Shown: positions 1-5,287 of the stretch, one piece after another
Numbering within the stretch: the stretch's first letter is position 1
Layout of the letters: each line of letters starts with the position of its first letter
Assembly (NCBI RefSeq): GCF_902489365.1
Contig: NZ_CABTZR010000115.1
Span: 1 to 5,444 of the forward strand
DNA length: 5,444 bases
Reading direction: 5' to 3'
DNA from: an uncultured Corynebacterium sp.
Lineage (GTDB): Bacteria; Actinomycetota; Actinomycetes; Mycobacteriales; Mycobacteriaceae
Notes under the pieces: generated by a model
Database searches by the model: none
What the model was told of the DNA's origin: nothing
Seen by the model: only the letters and a program-made list of their open reading frames with translations
Translations under genes and position numbers: made by a program

Positions 1-502
1 CGTGGCCGCACTGTTCATCTTCGCCATGTGGATTACGCTGTTCGGCTTCAAGCGCTCCGGTATGGCCGTGGCACTGTCCTTGGTACTCCTGATGATTCCG
101 ATTGTGGTCCGTAATACGGAGGAGATGCTCCGTGTGGTCCCCATGGACCTGCGTGAGGCTTCCTATGCCCTCGGTGTACCGAAGTGGAAGACTATCGCCC
201 GCATCGTTTTGCCGACCGCTCTTTCCGGCATCGTCACCGGCATCATGCTTGCTGTGGCCCGCATCATGGGTGAGTCCGCGCCGGTGCTGGTGTTGGTGGG
301 CTCTACGTCCTCCATCAACTGGGATGCGCTCAAGGGCGCGCAGTCCTCGCTGCCGCTGATGATGCTGGATATGTACAAGTCCGGTGCTGATCCGGCTGTT
401 TTGGACAAGCTGTGGGGCGCTGCCCTCACGTTGGTTATCCTCATCGCGATTCTCAACATCGGCGCGCGCATCGTTTCGGCGAAGTTCTCTGTCAAGAAGT
501 AA
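1..502 (+). CDS. pstA: Phosphate ABC transporter permease PstA, 3' part (5' end outside window)
   Basis: This is the C-terminal 166 or so residues of the inner-membrane permease PstA, which with PstC forms the channel of the PstSCAB high-affinity phosphate importer. The frame is already open at the left edge (codons start at base 2). The family is usually close to 300 aa, so roughly the N-terminal half is missing and the GTG at base 2 is not claimed as a start. The fragment has hydrophobic membrane segments near fragment residues 3-14, 21-36, 76-99 and 138-158. The ABC-permease EAA loop that docks on the ATPase is at residues 52-71 (EASYALG, then ARIVLP). The PstA-typical motif GESAP is at 90-94. 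It ends in SVKK and TAA at 500-502. pstB follows after 41 bp on the same strand, consistent with a pst operon whose promoter lies upstream of the window. Confidence 0.95.
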   Translation, partial: VAALFIFAMWITLFGFKRSGMAVALSLVLLMIPIVVRNTEEMLRVVPMDLREASYALGVPKWKTIARIVLPTALSGIVTGIMLAVARIMGESAPVLVLVGSTSSINWDALKGAQSSLPLMMLDMYKSGADPAVLDKLWGAALTLVILIAILNIGARIVSAKFSVKK

Positions 503-530
503 CCGTATTCACTTTCCACCTACCCCCAAT

Positions 531-535
531 AGGAG
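531..535 (+). promoter_or_regulatory. Ribosome binding site of pstB
   Basis: AGGAG lies 8 nt upstream of ATG 544. It decides the start. The pstB frame stays open back to base 412 inside pstA, but the only well-placed Shine-Dalgarno sequence precedes ATG 544, and the protein from there (MSKLELNDV) has the usual PstB N-terminus. Confidence 0.85.
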
Positions 536-543
536 TACTACTC

Positions 544-1317
544 ATGTCCAAGCTTGAGCTCAACGACGTGAACATCTACTACGGTGACTTCCACGCCGTA
601 CAGAATGTCAATATGCAAATTCCAGCTAAGGCCGTCACCGCCTTCATCGGCCCCTCCGGCTGCGGTAAGTCCACCGTTCTGCGCACCCTGAACCGTATGC
701 ACGAGGTCATCCCCGGTGCCTACGTCAAGGGTGAGATCCTCTTGGATGGCCAGAACATCTACGGCTCCAAGGTTGACCCAGTGTCCGTCCGTAACACCAT
801 CGGCATGGTATTCCAGAAGGCTAACCCGTTCCCGACCATGTCCATCGAGGACAACGTTGTCGCCGGCCTGAAACTGTCCGGTGAGAAGAACAAGAAGAAG
901 CTCAAGGAAGTTGCCGAGAAGTCCCTGCGCGGCGCTAACCTCTGGGACGAGGTTAAGGACCGTCTGGATAAGCCGGGCGGCGGCCTGTCTGGTGGTCAGC
1001 AGCAGCGCCTGTGCATCGCTCGTGCGATTGCCGTGGAGCCGGAGGTTCTCCTCATGGATGAGCCGTGCTCGGCGCTGGATCCCATCTCCACCCTGGCTGT
1101 TGAGGACCTCATCCACGAGCTGAAGGAAAACTTCACCATCGTTATCGTGACCCACAACATGCAGCAGGCAGCCCGTGTGTCCGATAAGACTGGTTTCTTC
1201 TCTCTAGAGGCCACCGGCAAGCCAGGCCACCTCGTCGAGTTCGATGACACCACCAAGATCTTCGAAAACCCGTCCAAGAAGGACACCGAGGATTACATCT
1301 CTGGCCGCTTTGGCTAA
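544..1317 (+). CDS. pstB: Phosphate ABC transporter ATP-binding protein PstB
   Basis: This 257-aa cytoplasmic ATPase powers phosphate import through PstC/PstA (ATP + H2O + external phosphate to ADP + phosphate + internal phosphate). All ABC elements are visible in order: Walker A GPSGCGKST at residues 36-44, Q-loop glutamine at Q91 in MVFQKANPFP, signature LSGGQQQR at 148-155, Walker B VLLMDEP at 168-174 with catalytic E173, D-loop SALD at 176-179, and switch histidine H204 in VTHN. The PNPF-type segment after the Q-loop (ANPFP), the phrase TLNRMHEVIPG and the C-terminal DYISGRFG are typical of PstB rather than of other ABC ATPases. Its length matches the family (about 250-260 aa). It lies 41 bp after pstA, so the two are probably cotranscribed, and it is the last gene before a strong hairpin. 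Phosphate-starvation control is expected from the family, but the operon promoter is not in the window. Confidence 0.97.
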   Translation: MSKLELNDVNIYYGDFHAVQNVNMQIPAKAVTAFIGPSGCGKSTVLRTLNRMHEVIPGAYVKGEILLDGQNIYGSKVDPVSVRNTIGMVFQKANPFPTMSIEDNVVAGLKLSGEKNKKKLKEVAEKSLRGANLWDEVKDRLDKPGGGLSGGQQQRLCIARAIAVEPEVLLMDEPCSALDPISTLAVEDLIHELKENFTIVIVTHNMQQAARVSDKTGFFSLEATGKPGHLVEFDDTTKIFENPSKKDTEDYISGRFG

Positions 1318-1337
1318 ACTCCGCTAACTCTGAAAGT

Positions 1338-1386
1338 CGGCGCCCTCTCTCACCTGTTTAAGGTCTAGGAGAGGCGCCGGCTTTCT
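1338..1386 (+). terminator. Hairpin terminator after pstB, possibly bidirectional with phoU
   Basis: CGGCGCC at 1338-1344 pairs perfectly with GGCGCCG at 1373-1379. After a one-base bulge at 1345, TCTC (1346-1349) pairs with GAGA (1369-1372). An inner ACCT/AGGT stem (1352-1355 with 1361-1364) caps it with a GTTTA loop. On + the stem is followed by CTTTCTT. On - it is followed by ACTTTCA, a weaker tail. It lies between two convergent genes (pstB stop 1317, phoU stop 1435), so it can plausibly end both transcripts. The + direction is better supported. Confidence 0.8.
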
Positions 1387-1434
1387 TGTGCTTCCAGATT
1401 GAGCTGGGTGGATCACCCACGCCCACACGCCTGC

Positions 1435-2163
1435 CTAGTTGCGGAACTGGCGCTCGAGCTCCGCCATGCGGGCTTCCATCTCGGCGTCACGCTGCTCCTG
1501 GTCGCGCTTGCGCATATAGCGATCCGGGTCCAAGCCCGTGGCCAGGTAGATGATGCGCCCGGCAGCGGCGGCACAATGATCTGCGAATCGCTCGTAGTAG
1601 CGTGACAGCTGCGAAGTCTCCACGGCCTGGCGGACCGTTCCCTTCCACTCCCGCTGGGTCAGCATGCGCAGCAGGTGATGGTTGATGTCATCCACGGCAT
1701 CGTCATCTTCGGTCAGGCGCAGCGCGAGCTCCGGATCGCGGGTGATGAGGATGTCTTTGAGCCCTGCAGACATGTCGAGGACGAGGCGGGTGTACTCCTC
1801 GAAATAGCCCATGATTTCTGCCGGTACAACGGGCTCTGGGTGGCGGCGACGCGCGCTCGTTGCAATGTGCTGGGATAGGCGGCCCATGCGGTAGAAATCT
1901 TCCACAATATAGATGGAGGAGATCACTTGGCGTAGGTCCTTGGCCATGGGGTTCTCCAAGGCCAGAAGGGACACCGCACGGTCTTCACAGCGCGTGCGGA
2001 CCTCATCCAGTTCATCGCGCAGCGACACGGCCTCCTCAGCTGGTTGCAGGGAAGCCTCGATTAATGCCTGGGAGGCAAGAGTCATCAACCTGTGGACGGT
2101 CGTGCTCATGATGATCAGATCATGGGCAAAGTTATCCAACTGTTCACGGTAAGCGGCGCGCAT
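1435..2163 (-). CDS. phoU: Phosphate-signalling regulator PhoU (PhoY-like)
   Basis: This 242-aa all-helical cytoplasmic protein of the PhoU family links the Pst transporter to the phosphate-sensing histidine kinase and represses the Pho response when phosphate is plentiful. It has the two-fold repeated PhoU three-helix layout. Repeat 1 runs roughly over residues 5-105, with LENPMAKDLRQVISSIYIVED at 69-89. Repeat 2 runs roughly over 118-210, with DDDAVDDINHHLL at 153-165 and the metal-binding-type motif YERFADH at 190-196. The N-terminus MRAAYREQL and the phrase TQREWK match mycobacterial PhoY proteins as I remember them, which supports ATG 2163 as the start. The matching motif in repeat 1 is YRMG (91-94), where I recall ERMG in PhoY2. 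A charged, probably coiled-coil tail (215-242) extends beyond the usual end. No good Shine-Dalgarno sequence precedes the start. The gene is convergent with pstB and lies 68 bp downstream of dusB. Confidence 0.95.
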   Translation of the reverse strand: MRAAYREQLDNFAHDLIIMSTTVHRLMTLASQALIEASLQPAEEAVSLRDELDEVRTRCEDRAVSLLALENPMAKDLRQVISSIYIVEDFYRMGRLSQHIATSARRRHPEPVVPAEIMGYFEEYTRLVLDMSAGLKDILITRDPELALRLTEDDDAVDDINHHLLRMLTQREWKGTVRQAVETSQLSRYYERFADHCAAAAGRIIYLATGLDPDRYMRKRDQEQRDAEMEARMAELERQFRN

Positions 2164-2170
2164 GCCACGT

Positions 2171-2176
2171 ACTTTA
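2171..2176 (-). promoter_or_regulatory. Candidate -10 box of a leaderless phoU promoter
   Basis: Read on the minus strand, TAAAGT fits the actinobacterial -10 pattern TANANT and ends 7 nt before the A of ATG 2163. Transcription would therefore begin at or within a base of the start codon. No purine-rich ribosome binding site is present upstream, which agrees with a leaderless message. No good -35 is seen at the expected distance (AGGCAC at a 17-nt spacing is the nearest). An alternative pair is TTGCCC-17 nt-TAGTTG slightly upstream. dusB readthrough could also transcribe phoU, since I see no convincing terminator in the 68-bp gap. Confidence 0.45.
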
Positions 2177-2231
2177 GCCCAACTATTGGTCTAGTGCCTG
2201 TCGGGCAACACGATCATGGCAGGTTCTGCTC

Positions 2232-3377
2232 CTAGCCTCCGGAGTGCATGATCTCCGCGCCTTCCGGAACCGTGGCATCCTCCGGATCATCGAGCCAACC
2301 TTCGGGCAGGACCACCTTGGCGGGTGAACCCTGGCGGCCGCGGGCGCCATCGGCGTCGTCGGCAAGCGCGGGCGAGTCGGCCCACGGCGCCAATAGCTCG
2401 CGCAGATCCTCCAAGGAATTGACGCGAGAAAGCCCCGCGCGTACCTGGCCGCCCACGGGAAAACCACGCAGGTACCAGCCAATGTGCTTGCGAATATCGC
2501 GGCTGGCTTGAGCCTCGCCCTCATGCTGGGTCAAAAGCTCCGCATGGCGGATCATGATGCGCGTGACTTCGCCTAGCGTGGGCTCCGGCGGCACCGGCTC
2601 ACCCCGCAGGTGGGCGGAGAGCTCCGCGAAGAGCCAAGGGCGTCCCAAACAGCCACGGCCTACGACGACGCCGTCACATCCCGTTTGCTCCATCATGTCG
2701 TGCGCATCGGTTGCCTTGAAGATATCGCCGTTACCCAAGACGGGAATGCCGGTATCCGCTAGGTGTTCCTTGAGGCGGGCAATCTCACTCCAGTCGGCGT
2801 GGCCGGAGTAGCGTTGTGCCGCCGTGCGACCGTGTAGAGCGACGGCTGCGGCACCCTCAGCAACGGCGATCCGGCCGGCGTCGAGGTGCGTTTTGTGCTC
2901 GTCATCGATGCCGACGCGCATCTTGACGGTGACTGGAATGTCCGTGCCCTCCGTCGCTTTGACAGCCGCAGCGACGATGTTGCCAAACAAACGGCGCTTA
3001 TAGGGCAGGGCAGAACCACCGCCGCGGCGCGTGACCTTGGGAACCGGGCAGCCGAAATTCATGTCGATGTGGTCTGCGAGGTTCTCGTCCACGATCATTT
3101 TGGCCGCCTTGTACGTGTACTCCGGATCGACGGTGTACAGCTGCAGTGAGCGCGGCTGTTCTTGGGGGTCAAACGTGGTCATGTGCAAGGTCTTTGGGTT
3201 GCGCTCGACGAGGGCGCGTGCGGTGACCATCTCACACACGTAGAGGCCGGAGACGGTTCCGGTCTTCGCTATCTCTTGCTCGCGGCACAGCACGCGAAAG
3301 GCCACGTTGGTCACGCCCGCCATAGGGGCGAGGACAACGGGGGAGTTGAGCTGGATGTTTCCGATAGCAAGAGTCAC
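2232..3377 (-). CDS. dusB: tRNA-dihydrouridine synthase, DusB/NifR3 family
   Basis: This 381-aa FMN enzyme uses NADPH to reduce uridines in the tRNA D-loop to dihydrouridine in the cytoplasm. The TIM-barrel motifs appear in order: FMN-binding APMAGVTN at residues 17-24; MNFGCPVPKVTRRGGGSAL at 106-124, with catalytic C110; KMRVG at 152-156; LHGRTAAQRYSGHADW at 181-196; GNGD at 215-218; and GRGCLGRPW at 240-248. The smaller helical tRNA-binding domain follows (about 265-335). Last comes an acidic, low-complexity tail of about 45 residues beyond the core. GTG 3377 is chosen because the product then begins MTLAIGNIQLNSPVVLAPMAG, the standard N-terminus. The frame stays open further upstream only because it runs antisense to actA. 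Which uridine it modifies cannot be read from sequence. It is divergent from actA and upstream of phoU on the same strand. Confidence 0.95.
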   Translation of the reverse strand: MTLAIGNIQLNSPVVLAPMAGVTNVAFRVLCREQEIAKTGTVSGLYVCEMVTARALVERNPKTLHMTTFDPQEQPRSLQLYTVDPEYTYKAAKMIVDENLADHIDMNFGCPVPKVTRRGGGSALPYKRRLFGNIVAAAVKATEGTDIPVTVKMRVGIDDEHKTHLDAGRIAVAEGAAAVALHGRTAAQRYSGHADWSEIARLKEHLADTGIPVLGNGDIFKATDAHDMMEQTGCDGVVVGRGCLGRPWLFAELSAHLRGEPVPPEPTLGEVTRIMIRHAELLTQHEGEAQASRDIRKHIGWYLRGFPVGGQVRAGLSRVNSLEDLRELLAPWADSPALADDADGARGRQGSPAKVVLPEGWLDDPEDATVPEGAEIMHSGG

Positions 3378-3384
3378 GCCGCCA

Positions 3385-3414
3385 ATTGTGCGCGGAACAA
3401 GCCTAGGGTGGCAA
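3385..3414 (-). promoter_or_regulatory. Candidate dusB promoter
   Basis: On the minus strand TTGCCA (3414-3409, 5 of 6 to TTGACA) is followed after 18 nt by CACAAT (3390-3385, 4 of 6 to TATAAT), which ends 7 nt before GTG 3377. That geometry predicts a leaderless dusB transcript and fits the absence of a good ribosome binding site (only GGCGGC). A competing reading uses TAATTT (3418-3413) as the -10 with TTGCCT 15 nt upstream, which would give a leader of about 30 nt. The two cannot be separated without a mapped 5' end. Confidence 0.35.
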
Positions 3415-3454
3415 ATTAGCGACGCGGACAATGAGGCAAGCGCACAGTTTTGGG

Positions 3455-3470
3455 TAGAGTGCGGTAAATT
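3455..3470 (+). promoter_or_regulatory. Candidate -10 boxes for actA
   Basis: Two hexamers fit the corynebacterial TANANT pattern: TAGAGT at 3455-3460 and TAAATT at 3465-3470. Neither has a recognisable -35 at 16-18 nt, which is common in corynebacteria but leaves the call weak. Either would produce a 5' leader of about 75-90 nt that contains the hairpin at 3508-3535. I see no clear GlxR-type palindrome or other named regulator site here. Confidence 0.3.
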
Positions 3471-3507
3471 CGCCACCGATTCGCTAGTGTGGTGCATGTA
3501 ACTAACA

Positions 3508-3535
3508 GGAAAGGACCGTAACCTAGGTCTTTTCT
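3508..3535 (+). promoter_or_regulatory. Hairpin in the actA 5' leader
   Basis: GGAAAGGACC (3508-3517) can pair with GGTCTTTTCT (3526-3535) in a 10-bp stem that includes two G-U pairs, with an 8-nt loop GTAACCTA. The stem ends 9 nt before the AGGAGG ribosome binding site and leaves that site single-stranded. It is too AU-rich and lacks a separate T-run, so it is not a good terminator. A role in mRNA stability or translation is possible but not shown. Confidence 0.4.
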
Positions 3536-3544
3536 GCACATAAA

Positions 3545-3550
3545 AGGAGG
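3545..3550 (+). promoter_or_regulatory. Strong ribosome binding site of actA
   Basis: AGGAGG, within AAAAGGAGG (3542-3550), is a full match to the anti-Shine-Dalgarno core. It sits only 4 nt before ATG 3555, at the short end of the normal range. It fixes the start codon and suggests efficient translation, in line with the strongly biased codon use of the gene. Confidence 0.85.
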
Positions 3551-3554
3551 ACTC

Positions 3555-5057
3555 ATGTCTGAGAGAATTGCATACGCGCCGTTTGAGAAGCTCGTTATGA
3601 GCGCTGACGAGGCAGCTAAGTTTGTCAATCACGGTGACCGTGTGGGAATCTCCGGCTTTACTGGTGCTGGCTATCCCAAGGCCCTGCCTACCGCCATCGC
3701 GGAAAAGGCAAAGGCAGCGCACGACGCGGGTGAAGAGTTCAAGATTGACGTCTTCTCCGGCGCTTCGACTGCCCCGGACTGCGACGGCGTGCTCGCGGAG
3801 GCTAACGCCATCCGCTTCCGCTCCCCGTACAACTCCGACCCAGTTTTGCGTGGCCGCTTCAACGACGGCTCCGCGCTGTACCAGGACATCCACCTTTCGC
3901 ACTCCGGTCAGCAGGTCGAGGAGGGCTTCTACGGTGACTTCCAGGTAGCCATTATTGAGGCCGTGCGTATCGACGAGAACGGAAACATTGTTCCGTCCTC
4001 GGCCGTGGGCAACAACCTCGAATACATTGAGGCCGCCGACAAGATCATCATCGAGGTGAACGAGTGGCAGTCCCTCAACCTTGAGGGCATGCACGATATC
4101 TACCGGATTGAGAAGCTGCCGAACCGTCAGCCCATCCCGATCACCAAGCCGGCCGACCGCGTTGGCACCACCTACATTGAGATCCCGGAAGAAAAGGTCG
4201 TGGCAGTGGTCAAGACCGACGCTCCGGACCGCAACGCACCGTTCAAGGCTCCGGATGAGGTCTCCGAGAAGATTGCTGCAAACTTCATCGAGTTCCTTGA
4301 GGGCGAGGTCGCTGCTGGCCGCCTTGAGTATGACAAGTTCATCATGCAGTCCGGCGTGGGCAACGTTCCGAACGCGGTGATGGCCGGCCTGCTGGACTCC
4401 AAGTTTGAAAACATTCAGGCCTACACCGAGGTTATCCAGGACGGCATGCTCGATCTGATCGACGCCGGCAAGATGACCGTCGCCTCTGCTACTTCCTTCG
4501 CTCTGTCTCCGGAGTATGCGGACAAGATGAACGCTGAGGCTGAGCGCTACGCCAAGCACATCATCCTGCGCCCGCAGCAGGTGTCGAACCACCCGGAGGT
4601 TATTCGCCGCGTTGGCCTGATCTCCTCCAACGGCATGATTGAGGGCGACATTTACGGCAACATCAACTCCACCAACGTCTCCGGTTCCCGCATCATGAAC
4701 GGTACCGGTGGCTCCGGTGACTTCACCCGTAACGCTTACATCTCCACCTTCGTCTCCCCGTCGGTGGCCAAGGATGGCGCAATCTCCGCCATCGTGCCGT
4801 TCGTGTCCCACACCGACCACACCGAGCACGACACCATGGTCATCATCACCGAGTACGGTGTGGCGGACCTGCGTGGTCTCGCTCCGAAGGAGCGCGTGGA
4901 GAAGGTTATCGCCGTGGCGCACCCGGACTACCGCCCGCTGCTTGAGGAATACTACGAGCGTGCCAAGGCTAATAAGTTCCAGCACACCCCGCACGATCTG
5001 AAGACCGCCTTTGACTTCCAGGTGAACTTCATGGAGAAGGGCGACATGCGCGGTTAA
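3555..5057 (+). CDS. actA: Succinyl-CoA:acetate CoA-transferase (acetyl-CoA hydrolase/transferase family)
   Basis: This 500-aa cytoplasmic class I CoA-transferase moves CoA from succinyl-CoA (and probably acetyl- or propionyl-CoA) to acetate. In corynebacteria the enzyme (ActA/Cat) takes part in acetate formation and acetate activation. The protein is nearly the length of C. glutamicum ActA and shares long stretches with it from memory, including HLSHSGQQVEEGF, MQSGVGNVPNAVMAGLL and ILRPQQ.SNHPEVIRRVGLI. The catalytic glutamate that forms the acyl-glutamyl/CoA thioester is E292 in AYTEVIQDG. The glycine-rich CoA/oxyanion loop is GTGGSGDF at 383-390, and a second conserved glutamate is E433 in ITEYGVADLRGLAP. 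These align with E294, G388 and E435 of Acetobacter AarC at a constant offset of two. It is a single-gene transcription unit divergent from dusB, with a strong ribosome binding site and its own terminator. Exact acyl-CoA preference is inferred from the family. Confidence 0.95.
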   Translation: MSERIAYAPFEKLVMSADEAAKFVNHGDRVGISGFTGAGYPKALPTAIAEKAKAAHDAGEEFKIDVFSGASTAPDCDGVLAEANAIRFRSPYNSDPVLRGRFNDGSALYQDIHLSHSGQQVEEGFYGDFQVAIIEAVRIDENGNIVPSSAVGNNLEYIEAADKIIIEVNEWQSLNLEGMHDIYRIEKLPNRQPIPITKPADRVGTTYIEIPEEKVVAVVKTDAPDRNAPFKAPDEVSEKIAANFIEFLEGEVAAGRLEYDKFIMQSGVGNVPNAVMAGLLDSKFENIQAYTEVIQDGMLDLIDAGKMTVASATSFALSPEYADKMNAEAERYAKHIILRPQQVSNHPEVIRRVGLISSNGMIEGDIYGNINSTNVSGSRIMNGTGGSGDFTRNAYISTFVSPSVAKDGAISAIVPFVSHTDHTEHDTMVIITEYGVADLRGLAPKERVEKVIAVAHPDYRPLLEEYYERAKANKFQHTPHDLKTAFDFQVNFMEKGDMRG

Positions 5058-5076
5058 TCGTTCATGCCACTCGGTC

Positions 5077-5118
5077 ATGGCCCTTACCGTTGGAGGTGAG
5101 GGCCATTTCCCTTTCCTT
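5077..5118 (+). terminator. Rho-independent terminator of actA
   Basis: A 12-bp stem, ATGGCCCTTACC (5077-5088) with GGTGAGGGCCAT (5095-5106), contains one G-U pair, has a 6-nt loop GTTGGA, and is followed by TTCCCTTTCCTT. It starts 19 bp after the actA stop codon and separates actA from the tRNA gene. The pyrimidine tail overlaps the -35 region of the tRNA promoter. Confidence 0.9.
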
Positions 5119-5136
5119 AGTGTCACCTACTAAGAT
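5107..5136 (+). promoter_or_regulatory. Promoter of tRNA-Lys
   Basis: TAAGAT at 5131-5136 is a strong -10 (5 of 6 to TATAAT, fits TANANT). TTCCCT at 5107-5112 is a weak -35 at an 18-nt spacing. Transcription would start near 5143, leaving a 5' leader of only about 5 nt before the mature tRNA end at 5148. Confidence 0.65.
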
Positions 5137-5147
5137 GGGTGGGCGTT

Positions 5148-5220
5148 GGGCCTTTAGCTCAGTTGGTAGAGCTACGGACTTTTAATCCGCAGGTCGCGGG
5201 TTCGAGCCCCGCAGGGCCCA
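5148..5220 (+). tRNA. tRNA-Lys, anticodon TTT
   Basis: A 73-nt cloverleaf folds by eye. Acceptor GGGCCTT (5148-5154) pairs with AGGGCCC (5213-5219) with one G-U pair. The D-arm is GCTC/GAGC with loop AGTTGGTA. The anticodon loop is CTTTTAA with TTT at positions 34-36, which reads AAA and AAG lysine codons. The variable loop is AGGTC. The T-arm is GCGGG/CCCGC with loop TTCGAGC. Discriminator A73 is at 5220. The next bases are CAG, so the 3' CCA is not encoded and must be added. The first anticodon-stem pair is A27-C43, a mismatch, leaving four good pairs. The gene stands alone with its own promoter and terminator. Confidence 0.97.
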
Positions 5221-5224
5221 CAGC

Positions 5225-5250
5225 AAGAGCCGCCTTCGGGTGGCTCTTTT
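5225..5250 (+). terminator. Rho-independent terminator of tRNA-Lys
   Basis: AAGAGCCGCC (5225-5234) pairs with GGTGGCTCTT (5239-5248) through one G-U pair, closing a C(UUCG)G tetraloop, and a TTTT run ends at 5250. It begins 4 nt after the tRNA 3' end. The - strand tail has no T-run, so I call it for + only. Confidence 0.92.
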
Positions 5251-5271
5251 GCGTTGTAGGGTGGCCCGCTA

Positions 5272-5287
5272 AGGAGCCCTAGCTCCT
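5272..5287 (-). terminator. Possible short hairpin after the CsoR-family gene
   Basis: On the minus strand AGGAGC-TAGG-GCTCCT forms a 6-bp stem with a 4-nt loop directly after the TAG stop at 5290-5288. It is followed only by TAGCGG, with no real T-run, so it is a weak terminator candidate. No better one is seen between this gene and the convergent tRNA. Confidence 0.3.

Noticed and set aside
412..543. N-terminal extension of pstB by 44 codons
   Set aside because: It overlaps the 3' end of pstA, has no homology-like sequence, and the AGGAG site plus the usual PstB N-terminus place the start at 544.
1405..1419. Hairpin TGGGTG-GAT-CACCCA between pstB and phoU as a phoU terminator
   Set aside because: The 6-bp stem has a 3-nt loop and no T-run on either strand; the hairpin at 1338-1379 is the better candidate.
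2194..2209. Hairpin in the dusB-phoU gap as a dusB terminator
   Set aside because: Only four base pairs (TGCC/GGCA) can form and there is no T-run, so readthrough from dusB into phoU seems likelier.
4081..5001. Open frames in the other + frames inside actA and pstB
   Set aside because: They are arginine/serine/proline-rich shadow translations with no ribosome site or recognisable domain, lying fully inside well-supported genes.
3378..5126. N-terminal extension of dusB making a 964-aa protein
   Set aside because: The extra sequence is the reverse complement of actA, is valine/leucine/histidine-rich shadow sequence, and DusB proteins start at the MTLAIGNIQL region.
5148..5280. tRNA-Lys as an attachment site for an integrated element
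   Set aside because: No repeated tRNA 3' segment and no integrase are visible within the window; only the atypical CsoR fragment hints at a boundary, which is reported separately.
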